From JALOLV01 sp046295175 (GTDB lineage Bacteria; Bacteroidota; Bacteroidia; Cytophagales; Spirosomataceae): 64,000 bases of DNA. Position numbers and translations under genes: made by a program. Numbering within the stretch: the stretch's first letter is position 1; each line of letters opens with the position of its first letter. The notes below the pieces were generated by a model, which worked only from the letters and a program-made list of their open reading frames with translations, did not search any database and was not told the origin of the DNA. Shown here piece after piece: positions 8,338-15,615 of this stretch. The DNA is taken from contig JBKBNY010000006.1 of NCBI GenBank assembly GCA_046295175.1, positions 248,001 to 312,000 of the forward strand. The letters are read 5' to 3'.

Positions 8338-9687
8338 TTAATATCTCGAATTTGTTGACATCTTTCTTGGAATACCGATAATCTCCGTTTGGCGACCATC
8401 AATGTATCTAAATGTGCCTTTATCATCAAAAAAACCGTCTTCTTCGAGCATGATTCTGATGGTTTTCTTCCACTCCGTAATCTCAACCGCCGCGTTTAGC
8501 TCTATCGAATACGCCGTGTTACTATTGAGTGGATAATCACCGCTACCAATTGTTTTTCCTTGATTATCCCACATACCAATGGTTGGTCCGGCCGCATGGC
8601 CATGATTTCCGATTGGGTGAGTATAAATCGTACCGTTGATTCCCTCTTTTTTAGATTGTGCCAAAGCCGCCGCCAAAATTTCATTGCCAGTTTTACCCAA
8701 CTTAAAGTTCTCGGTCAGACATTCTTGTAGTCGATTGCCCTTTTCAAAAGCTTTCTTCAAATACATCGGAATCTCGGTTTCGCCTGCTCGAAAAACATAA
8801 GCGTGCTGCTGCTGGTCGGTGTTCAGGCGGAGGTATGTGATACCAAAATCACAATGAAGCAAATCGCCCGGCATGATGATTTGTTTGGTTGGTCTTTTTG
8901 AGAATGTTCGTAAATGGTCGAAGTTTTCGGGGTCGTAGCGTTGAATATCTACCGTTGGGTGAAACCAAGTTTCGAGACCTAAATCGGTTACTTTCTGACG
9001 CATCCACCAAACCACATCGTCGGTTGTTGTGACACCTGGCTGAATGACTTTATCCGAAAAAGCCTCTTCGATAATCTCGTGCGAGATTCTACAAATCTGT
9101 TGGTAAATCGTCATTTCTCGCTCGGTACGGGTTTCGAGCCAATTTACTGCCAAATTTGCCGCCGAAACCACACGATTTTGAAATTCTGCTGGCAATTTTT
9201 CCATGAATTCTTTATGCTCGGTGTAAGTCAACCCATCAGCGTGGGCATAATATTTTGAAAAATTCAGTCCAATTTTTTTCGGATTCCTTTCTTTAATGAC
9301 CTTTATCAGAGCCTCCCATTGGTCGGGATTAACATTCAAATCCCATTCGCCTTTCAATAAATTACCGACATCGTATCGAGCAATTGCCAAACGTTCAACA
9401 CCCTCTTTTTCGCCTTTATCCGTAAAAACCATAATCGTACGACGGCGAGCCGATAGCCAAACCGAAGGCAACATGGTCTTCATTACGGGGTCTTCGTTGT
9501 ACTCTCTGCTGATAATCACCCACATATCAATCCCCTCTTTTCGCATAAGTTTTGGCAATAAATTGGTCATTCGGTCTTCGAGGATTTCATCAATAACTGC
9601 GGCACGCTCACGCTCAGGAAGGATTTTTTGTGAAAATGAAAGAGTTGAAACTAAGAATAAACAAACAAACAAGTTTAGGGTTCTCAT
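8338..9687 (-). CDS. Secreted M24 family metallopeptidase (Xaa-Pro peptidase-like)
   Basis: 449 residues starting with a signal peptide (MRTLNLFVCLFLVSTLSFSQ), so periplasmic or exported. The N-terminal half is creatinase/prolidase N-like; the C-terminal half is a pita-bread M24 domain with likely metal ligands in LLHCDFGITY, the following NTDQQQH, HPIGNHGHAAG, YSIELNA and MLEEDGF. The family cleaves N-terminal residues before proline using two metal ions. The gene is monocistronic, starts at the ATG at 9687, and has its own leader. The nearest downstream feature is the ISAs1-like element, which lies outside the coding sequence. Specificity (aminopeptidase P versus dipeptidase) cannot be told from sequence alone. 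Confidence 0.88.
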   Translation of the reverse strand: MRTLNLFVCLFLVSTLSFSQKILPERERAAVIDEILEDRMTNLLPKLMRKEGIDMWVIISREYNEDPVMKTMLPSVWLSARRRTIMVFTDKGEKEGVERLAIARYDVGNLLKGEWDLNVNPDQWEALIKVIKERNPKKIGLNFSKYYAHADGLTYTEHKEFMEKLPAEFQNRVVSAANLAVNWLETRTEREMTIYQQICRISHEIIEEAFSDKVIQPGVTTTDDVVWWMRQKVTDLGLETWFHPTVDIQRYDPENFDHLRTFSKRPTKQIIMPGDLLHCDFGITYLRLNTDQQQHAYVFRAGETEIPMYLKKAFEKGNRLQECLTENFKLGKTGNEILAAALAQSKKEGINGTIYTHPIGNHGHAAGPTIGMWDNQGKTIGSGDYPLNSNTAYSIELNAAVEITEWKKTIRIMLEEDGFFDDKGTFRYIDGRQTEIIGIPRKMSTNSRY

Positions 9688-9827
9688 AATAGAATGTTAG
9701 AAGTGTTTTTAGATTGACAATTTTAAGGTTTTTATCGCACAAATCGAATTAATTGAAGATTTTTCTGAGCCAAATCATATATTTCAATTTTTTTGAGCGT
9801 TATCTTTGTAGCAAAGTTTAACACTAA

Positions 9828-10205
9828 TTGAAGAAATACATCGCCATATTGCTGTTATTTTCAGTAATGGTTCGTCCATTTACTGAGGCGTATTATTTCA
9901 TAGATTTCCAACTCCGCAAAGATTACATTGCCAAAGTTTTATGTATCAACAAAGACCGTCCAGAGCTTCATTGCGATGGTACTTGTTATTTGGCCAAGAA
10001 GGTAAAAGCCCTCGAAGAGCGTGAAAACCAATCACAAAGAAACATTTTCGAGAAGTTTGAATTACCTACGATGATTTGCGAAGAAATCCTAAACTTAGAT
10101 TTTAAATCTACAAGTTTTGAGGTCAATTCAGTTACTCCAGAATACCATAATACCTATTTTAAAAGATTCGCTTCCTCAATCTTTCGTCCTCCCTGTTTGG
10201 GATAA
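9828..10205 (+). CDS. Small exported CDGxCYL protein heading the metal cluster
   Basis: 125 residues with a hydrophobic N-terminus (KKYIAILLLFSVMVRPFTEA) consistent with a signal peptide or anchor. The motif LCINKDRPELHCDGTCYLAKKVK places three cysteines close together and is typical of a small uncharacterised Cytophagales family that ends in FxPP (here IFRPPCLG). The start is TTG at 9828; the next in-frame ATG (9867) would remove most of the hydrophobic segment, so TTG is preferred. It lies 250 bp upstream of the MbnP-like gene on the same strand. Function is unknown. The Cys pattern and neighbours suggest metal binding or a metal-linked outer-membrane role, which is inference. Confidence 0.7.
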   Translation: MKKYIAILLLFSVMVRPFTEAYYFIDFQLRKDYIAKVLCINKDRPELHCDGTCYLAKKVKALEERENQSQRNIFEKFELPTMICEEILNLDFKSTSFEVNSVTPEYHNTYFKRFASSIFRPPCLG

Positions 10206-10455
10206 TCTTTTCATTTTACCGTACCTAAATGCTTTCGATAGGCATTTGCACTTGCCTTTTGGCTTGATGCTGGTTCATTTTATTTCTCGAATGTCAATAT
10301 TAGTCTATTTTTGATTAATCAGACTCTCTGATTTGTCAATTCGGGCTATATATACATTCTCCATCATCCTATTTTTCGGTTTACAGATTTCAATTACTTA
10401 GCTTATGGCAGAGCCATTGGTTTTGCCTTGGCATATATTCAAAATTTAATTCAAA

Positions 10456-11265
10456 ATGAAAAGTTTCAGATTAATTATACTCTCAGCTTTAACAACTTTT
10501 GCAATCGTTTCATGCCATCAAGAAGATATGGACGATTACAGTGCGACTGATAAAAATTCAGTGAGCATTGAATTCGATAACCGAATCGGCGACCAAAAAT
10601 TAGTACTTGGTACAACCACTGCTAAAAACTCATCGGGCGAAGATTTTACAGTTACAACTCTCAATTATTTTGTATCGAATATTGCATTAAAGAATGACAA
10701 AGGCGAAACAGTCAAGTTCCCGAATGATTATTTTTTGATTCGTCAATCAGATTCAAAATCATTGATTGCGACTTTAAAAGACGTTCCAGCGAGTAATTAT
10801 ACCGAACTAAGCTACACGATTGGTGTTGATAGCCTAAAATCAATTTCTGATGTTAGCCAACGTACCGGTGTTCTCGACCCAGCTTCTTATGGAAATGACA
10901 ATATGTACTGGTCTTGGAATTCGGGCTACATTTTCTTTAAAATGGAAGGTACATCAACGGCGATTCCCGCAAATGCAAGCGGTTTACAAAAATATCAGTT
11001 CCACATTGGTGGTTTTGGTGGTAGAACCTCAGTAACTCCAAATAATCTTCGTACACTTACTTTTCCGTTGAGCAAAAATGCCAAAGTTCGTAAAGATATT
11101 GCTCCAGTTGTTCATGTCATATCGGATGTTACAAAAGTTTTCAGTGCCGTCAACCAAATTAGTTTAGCAAAATCGAGTGTAATTATGGCTCCTGCAGCTG
11201 GCAAAGTTGTATCTGAAAACTACGCTAAAAGTTTTATAGTTGACCACGTTCACAACGACCATTGA
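10456..11265 (+). CDS. MbnP-like periplasmic copper-binding lipoprotein
   Basis: 269 residues with lipobox IVSC (Cys20). The fold signatures are those of the MbnP family: IEFDNRIGDQKLVL, LNYFVSNIALKNDKGE, and the very characteristic MYWSWNSGYIFFKMEG (Trp152, Trp154), followed by FHIGGFGG. In methanotrophs MbnP binds Cu(I) and is matured by the di-heme enzyme MbnH, which oxidises a Trp to kynurenine. Here the stop TGA (11263-11265) overlaps the ATG of an MbnH-like gene, so the pair is translationally coupled. The C-terminus is His-rich (VDHVHNDH), a further possible metal site. No methanobactin precursor or biosynthesis gene is in the window. Family call strong; copper binding and Trp modification here are inference from the family. 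Confidence 0.85.
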   Translation: MKSFRLIILSALTTFAIVSCHQEDMDDYSATDKNSVSIEFDNRIGDQKLVLGTTTAKNSSGEDFTVTTLNYFVSNIALKNDKGETVKFPNDYFLIRQSDSKSLIATLKDVPASNYTELSYTIGVDSLKSISDVSQRTGVLDPASYGNDNMYWSWNSGYIFFKMEGTSTAIPANASGLQKYQFHIGGFGGRTSVTPNNLRTLTFPLSKNAKVRKDIAPVVHVISDVTKVFSAVNQISLAKSSVIMAPAAGKVVSENYAKSFIVDHVHNDH

Positions 11266-12293
11266 TGCGTACCAAATACAAAATATTGATAGTTAGCGGA
11301 ATCTATTTCTTGGGTGTGGCTTGTTCGAGCAGCACCCAAGAAATAAAACCTGAAGAGCTTTTTTCGGTTCCTGCTAATTTTCCCGCACCTGTTTATGATT
11401 TATCGAAGAATCCAATTACCCAAGGTGGATTTGAATTGGGCAGGGAGTTATTTTATGATGGAGATTTATCGCGTGATGGGAGTGTTTCGTGTGCCGAATG
11501 CCACAATCAAAGTTACGCATTTACGCATCACGGACACGACATCAGTCACGGGATTGATAACTTGCGTGGTATGAGAAATGCTCCGCCAGTTCAAAACATG
11601 GCGTTCTATAAAGAGTTTTTTTGGGATGGTGGGGTTTTCGATTTGGATTTATTTTCGATTGCTCCAATTGAGAATCCAGTTGAAATGGATGAAAAATTGG
11701 GGAATGTTTTAGAAAAACTCCGAAAAAAAGAAAAATACGCTACGCTATTCCAAAAGGCATACGGAAGCAAAGAAATCACAACGGAGCGGTTTCTGAAAGC
11801 ACTTTCGCAGTTTATGGTTACACTTGTTTCGGCAAGTTCTCGCTACGATAAATACATCAGAAAAGAATCGGGCGGAACTCTCAACAGCGATGAATTGGCG
11901 GGTCTGGAGATTTTTAAACAAAAGTGTGCTTCGTGCCATGCGGGCGAATTATTTACCGACCAATCGTATCGAAACAATGGCATTGCGGTTTACAATGTAG
12001 AGGATACAGGTCGGGAGCAAATCACGCAAAATGTATCCGATAAGTACAAATACAAAGTTCCGAGCCTTAGAAACGTTGCCATTACAGCCCCTTACATGCA
12101 CGATGGTCGTTTTTATACCCTCGAAGCAGTTTTAAATCATTATCATGAAGGTATTGTGCAGTCGGCAACTTTGGATAATTCATTGAAAAAGGGGATTCAG
12201 GCCACATCTGCCGAGCGTACCAAACTCATTGCGTTTTTGAAAACATTGACCGATGAGCAATTTTTAAAAGATAAAAGATTTGCAGCACCTTAA
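11265..12293 (+). CDS. Di-heme cytochrome c peroxidase of the MauG/MbnH type
   Basis: 342 residues, lipoprotein signal LGVACSS (Cys20), and two c-heme motifs CAECH (76-80) and CASCH (221-225). Other conserved features are LGRELFYDGDLSRDGSVSC at the start of the first heme domain and the late APYMHDGRF motif. The family includes peroxide-scavenging CcpA enzymes and the modifying enzymes MauG and MbnH, which make high-valent iron to oxidise a partner protein. I use the ATG at 11265 rather than the TTG at 11262 because it gives the classic TGATG overlap with the MbnP-like gene. That fusion-like coupling favours an MbnH role (partner modification) over general peroxide removal. The YHS gene follows after 14 bp. 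Confidence 0.85.
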   Translation: MRTKYKILIVSGIYFLGVACSSSTQEIKPEELFSVPANFPAPVYDLSKNPITQGGFELGRELFYDGDLSRDGSVSCAECHNQSYAFTHHGHDISHGIDNLRGMRNAPPVQNMAFYKEFFWDGGVFDLDLFSIAPIENPVEMDEKLGNVLEKLRKKEKYATLFQKAYGSKEITTERFLKALSQFMVTLVSASSRYDKYIRKESGGTLNSDELAGLEIFKQKCASCHAGELFTDQSYRNNGIAVYNVEDTGREQITQNVSDKYKYKVPSLRNVAITAPYMHDGRFYTLEAVLNHYHEGIVQSATLDNSLKKGIQATSAERTKLIAFLKTLTDEQFLKDKRFAAP

Positions 12294-12307
12294 AACAAAA
12301 TCAAAAA

Positions 12308-12565
12308 ATGAAAAACGTAATTTTAATACTCACATTATCAGTTGTTTTTATAAGTTATAGTAGCTTTCAGACTGTTCAAGAACCTGCTAAAAAAGAAACC
12401 AAATCGACAGAATTACAAAAAGACGGAACTGACCCTGTTTGTGGCATGAAAGTAAAAAAAGGAAGTAAACTCGTGGCCGACCACAAAGAAAAACAATATG
12501 GTTTTTGTAGCAAATCGTGCCAAGAGAGATTTACGAAAAATCCCGAAAAATATGTAAAACCATGA
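12308..12565 (+). CDS. Exported YHS-domain protein
   Basis: 85 residues: signal-like N-terminus (MKNVILILTLSVVFISYSSF), a charged linker, then a YHS domain with DPVCGMKVKKGSKL and FCSKSCQERFTKNPEKY. YHS domains bind metals or sit next to copper and heavy-metal transport domains, for example in copper ATPases. It starts 14 bp after the di-heme peroxidase gene, and its TGA overlaps the ATG of the HMA-like gene (ATGA at 12562-12565), indicating one operon. A periplasmic copper chaperone or sensor role is likely but not shown. Confidence 0.82.
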   Translation: MKNVILILTLSVVFISYSSFQTVQEPAKKETKSTELQKDGTDPVCGMKVKKGSKLVADHKEKQYGFCSKSCQERFTKNPEKYVKP

Positions 12566-12909
12566 AACGAAAGGAGTTTCTGACATCAATCACTTTCTCT
12601 TTGGCAAGTTTCTGTGGTTTGGGGGTAGAGCCTCCTGCCAAAGCAGAAATTAAAACCAGAAGGGTTTGCGAAAAATGCAAGTTTTGGCTTGGAAAGAGTA
12701 TTGTAATGCAAAAAGGCGTAAAAGATGCCATCATTGATGTCAAAAACAACTCAATCACGGTGGTTTATAATGCCAACAAAACAAACATTGAGGATTTGAA
12801 AAAATATATTGTTTCGATTGGCTACGATGCAGATTCGCTCAGAGCAGATGTGCATAAAAGAGATTTATTGCGGGATTGTTGCTTAACCGATATTTCGATT
12901 TGTAAATGA
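12562..12909 (+). CDS. Exported heavy-metal-associated (HMA) domain protein
   Basis: 115 residues. The N-terminus (MKRKEFLTSITFSLASFCGL) resembles a Tat- or Sec-type leader. Residues ~30-100 fit a ferredoxin-like HMA fold with CEKC (Cys36, Cys39) in the first loop, then DAIIDVKNNSITVVYNAN and a YIVSIGYDADSLRAD segment, like MerP/CopZ. The end carries a vicinal DCC motif. The consensus Met before the first Cys is missing, so metal preference may differ from classic copper chaperones. Start is the ATG in an ATGA overlap with the YHS gene; its own stop overlaps the next ATG in the same way. An exported metal chaperone is the best reading. Confidence 0.8.
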   Translation: MKRKEFLTSITFSLASFCGLGVEPPAKAEIKTRRVCEKCKFWLGKSIVMQKGVKDAIIDVKNNSITVVYNANKTNIEDLKKYIVSIGYDADSLRADVHKRDLLRDCCLTDISICK

Positions 12910-13805
12910 AAAAAACACTTGTCTTTATATTAATAATTACCGCCATACAAAGCCATGCATGCGATATGTGCGGCTGTGCCAATAGCGGTTCGTTTTTCGG
13001 GATTTTACCACAATCTCATCTGCGATTTGTGGGTGTCAGATACCGCACCAGAGATTTCGATTCGCACCTTAACAGTCAGATTTTGAAAACGAAAGAGCAT
13101 TTTCAGACAACTGAACTTTGGGGACGATTTTATCCATTCAAAAAAACACAATTACTGGTTTTTTTGCCGTATAATTTCAATAAACAAACAACATTGAGCG
13201 GCCGAACTGCCAAACTTGAAGGCTTGGGCGATGCCTCAATGATTATGCACTACAATGTTTTTAATACTTTCTGGGACTCTACGGTGCATCACATCAACCA
13301 AAACTTTTTGATTGGCGGAGGTATCAAACTACCTACCGGTCGGTATAAATTTGAAGAAACTGGTGAAGAAGGTGCAAATGCCAATTTTCAATTGGGTACT
13401 GGCAGCGTTGATTTTGTTCTGAATGCCATTTATACGCTTCGTTACCACAACTGGGGATTGAATTTTGATGCAAGCCACAAAATTAATACAGCAAACTCAA
13501 GCAGATACCGATTCGCCAATCGTACAAATGGCTCATTGACAGCATTTTATACGGCCAAATTGGGTGATTTGACTGTTATGCCAAATCTCGGAACGATGGT
13601 CGAATACTCAAAAAAAGATACCAAGAACGGTATTGAAAATGATTTTACGGGCGGTTGGGTAATGATGGCAAATGCCGGAATAGAACTTTACTACAAAAGA
13701 TTCTCGACGGGTCTTACCTTTCAAAAACCAATTGTTCAGAATTTGGTGAATAGAGAATCGAAGATTAATCAGCAGGCATCGGTAAATTTTACCTTGATGT
13801 TTTAA
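12906..13805 (+). CDS. Outer-membrane beta-barrel with N-terminal CDMCGC motif
   Basis: 299 residues. A signal peptide (MKKTLVFILIITAIQSHA) should be cleaved right before CDMCGC, leaving three Cys at the mature N-terminus. The rest alternates hydrophobic and polar residues with many aromatic and Gly positions (FLIGGGIKLPTGRYKF, SLTAFYTAKLGDLTV), and ends in Phe (NFTLMF), all typical of an outer-membrane barrel in the 'transporter/phenol MetA-like' class. Because it overlaps the HMA-domain gene by 4 bp, a role in metal export or uptake across the outer membrane is plausible. The Cys cluster could bind a metal or act as a lipid-anchored thiol site. No precise family is claimed. Confidence 0.72.
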   Translation: MKKTLVFILIITAIQSHACDMCGCANSGSFFGILPQSHLRFVGVRYRTRDFDSHLNSQILKTKEHFQTTELWGRFYPFKKTQLLVFLPYNFNKQTTLSGRTAKLEGLGDASMIMHYNVFNTFWDSTVHHINQNFLIGGGIKLPTGRYKFEETGEEGANANFQLGTGSVDFVLNAIYTLRYHNWGLNFDASHKINTANSSRYRFANRTNGSLTAFYTAKLGDLTVMPNLGTMVEYSKKDTKNGIENDFTGGWVMMANAGIELYYKRFSTGLTFQKPIVQNLVNRESKINQQASVNFTLMF

Positions 13806-13920
13806 ACGGTAAATTAGTTTACAAGATGTCAAACTAATTTACGAATACGTCTCAAATTTTCATATTCATGCCGATTTGTCATTATATTTCAGAAAAATTT
13901 ATCAATCTCTCTTAAATATA

Positions 13921-14493
13921 ATGGCAAACAAAGTTTCAAGCATTTCAAATTCGACAAGGTTATACCGCAAGATTCATAAATGGGTTTCGATTCCATTACT
14001 AATATTTATGATGACAATTGGTATCACTGGTTTGCTGCTCGGATGGAAAAAACAAACTAATCTTTTGCCTAAAACCGAAAAGGGCGAAAGTAAAAATAGT
14101 GCCGATTGGATTAAAATTGACAGTATTCAGACCATTGCCAAAACCTACGCCAAAACGGTTTTGAAAGCCTCTGACGAGATTGATAGAATTGATATTAGAC
14201 CCCAAAAAGGAATCGCCAAAATCGTGTTTGTAGAGCATTTCGCCGAGTTACAGATTGATTGTAAAACAGGTAAGATTTTGGCCATAAATACCCGAAAATC
14301 GGATTTTATTGAGAAGATTCACGATGGGTCAATCATTGATTTTTTTATTAAAACATCGAGCGACCAAATCAAACTAACATATACTACGATAGTTTCGTTA
14401 GGTTTGATTTTGTTATCGTTTAGTGGTTTTTGGCTTTGGTACAATCCGATTCGGATTAGGAAACAAAAACTAAGCAAAAATGAAAAAAATTAA
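13921..14493 (+). CDS. Short PepSY-type transmembrane protein
   Basis: 190 residues from the ATG at 13921; an upstream TTG at 13876 would add a weakly supported leader. Topology: helix 1 (~16-38, RKIHKWVSIPLLIFMMTIGITG), a periplasmic PepSY-like domain (~60-130 with IDRIDIRPQKGIAKIVF and CKTGKILAINTR), and a second helix (~150-175) with GFWLWYNPIR. This is a minimal version of the PepSY-TM family. It starts 115 bp after the CDMCGC barrel and overlaps the next, larger PepSY gene by 14 bp, suggesting the two work together in the inner membrane. A partner subunit of a heme-containing reductase is a reasonable but unproven idea. Confidence 0.78.
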   Translation: MANKVSSISNSTRLYRKIHKWVSIPLLIFMMTIGITGLLLGWKKQTNLLPKTEKGESKNSADWIKIDSIQTIAKTYAKTVLKASDEIDRIDIRPQKGIAKIVFVEHFAELQIDCKTGKILAINTRKSDFIEKIHDGSIIDFFIKTSSDQIKLTYTTIVSLGLILLSFSGFWLWYNPIRIRKQKLSKNEKN

Positions 14494-15577
14494 CCGCCTG
14501 ATTTTTAGCATACATAGCTGGTTTGGGCTAATAACGGGCATTTTCTTACTACTATTGGGCATCAGTGGTTCAATTCTGGTTTTTAAGGAGGAGTTAGAAG
14601 AACTTATGTACGGTAATCTAACTCATGTTACACCCCAAGCTACACCACTTCCACTCGATAGCTTGTATAAAACCATTACCAACAGATACCCAAACTTAGA
14701 TGGTTTGGCGTGGATAAATCCGACCGCCCCAAATGACCATTCGTATCAGTTTAGGCTTTATCTCAACGATGAACGATTGATTTCGTACGATTTAGGAGCA
14801 TCGAATATCAATCAATATACGGGTGAGATTATTCGTCATGGGCGTGCCGACGATTTAGAGGTTGGTTGGATTGAATGGATTTTTCAGTTTCATTTTTCGT
14901 TTCATCTCGGAATGCCCGGTGCCGCCCTTACTGCCATTTTTGGATTGACAATGTTGGTTTCAATCATTACAGGAATCATTATTTATCGGAAATTCATCTG
15001 GAAAGTCCTGACATTTAAGATAAAAATCAAAACCAAAAATTGGCGAGTATTTTCTTCTGATTTGCACCGAGTGGTTGGGGTTTGGTCGCTTTTACTCAAT
15101 ATCATTATCTTTTTTACTGGATTTTGGATGAACCTCTTTGCTTTTGAATCTGAAACTTGGCAAAAAGAAACAGTGGCTACCCCAAAAAATACTTTAGTAA
15201 AAGCATCGCTCGATAAAATGTACGCCGAAGCACGTCAAAAAATGCCCGAATTGGTTCCGAATTATGTTTATTTTCCGACACAACCCGATAAAAAATTTAG
15301 TGTAAGAGGAAATCTCCAAGGACAAAACGCAATGTTTGCAGGAGGGAATTCGATACGTTTTGATACCAATAGTGGTGAGTTTTTATCTATGAGCCACTTC
15401 GATGATTTATCTTTTTGGGATAAAGTAGATGCCATGTTTTTTCCGCTTCATGTAGGAAATTACGGCGGAGTTTTGGTAAAAATTATCTACGTAATTATTG
15501 GATTAACCCCCGCAGTTTTATCAATAACGGGTTTTATTCTTTGGATTCGACGCAAAAAATTATTTGCTACAAAATAA
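14480..15577 (+). CDS. PepSY-associated four-helix membrane protein (reductase-like)
   Basis: 365 residues with the standard PepSY_TM layout: helix at 8-35 (IHSWFGLITGIFLLLLGISG), a periplasmic PepSY region, central helices with HFSFHLGMPGAALTAIFGL and DLHRVVGVWSLLLNIIIFF, and a final helix ending GFILWIRRKK. Conserved helix His residues (Ile-His-Ser-Trp, His-Phe-Ser-Phe-His, Asp-Leu-His-Arg, Pro-Leu-His-Val) are likely heme ligands. Related proteins such as FoxB and FpvG are inner-membrane reductases that release iron from siderophores. In this operon the substrate could be copper or iron. It overlaps the shorter PepSY gene and is the last gene before a strong hairpin. Confidence 0.85.
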   Translation: MKKINRLIFSIHSWFGLITGIFLLLLGISGSILVFKEELEELMYGNLTHVTPQATPLPLDSLYKTITNRYPNLDGLAWINPTAPNDHSYQFRLYLNDERLISYDLGASNINQYTGEIIRHGRADDLEVGWIEWIFQFHFSFHLGMPGAALTAIFGLTMLVSIITGIIIYRKFIWKVLTFKIKIKTKNWRVFSSDLHRVVGVWSLLLNIIIFFTGFWMNLFAFESETWQKETVATPKNTLVKASLDKMYAEARQKMPELVPNYVYFPTQPDKKFSVRGNLQGQNAMFAGGNSIRFDTNSGEFLSMSHFDDLSFWDKVDAMFFPLHVGNYGGVLVKIIYVIIGLTPAVLSITGFILWIRRKKLFATK

Positions 15578-15605
15578 AAGAAGCGGAGAAGATTTTCTCC
15601 GCTTC
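15571..15605 (-). terminator. Strong hairpin between convergent genes, best as terminator for the minus strand
   Basis: GAAGCGGAGAA (15580-15590) pairs with TTCTCCGCTTC (15595-15605) around a 4-nt loop: an 11-bp perfect stem. On the minus strand it is followed by TTTTATTTT, giving a classic terminator for the DUF11 gene. It may also end the plus-strand PepSY operon although no T-run follows on that side. Confidence 0.8.
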
Positions 15606-15615
15606 GGTAATCATC

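Noticed and set aside
10117..10314. Open frame overlapping the end of the CDGxCYL gene
   Set aside because: Different frame, no homology or domain, and the CDGxCYL protein already ends with its family-typical FxPP tail.
9828..15577. A full methanobactin operon
   Set aside because: No MbnA precursor, MbnB/MbnC or MbnT gene was found among the neighbours; only the MbnP/MbnH-like pair is present.
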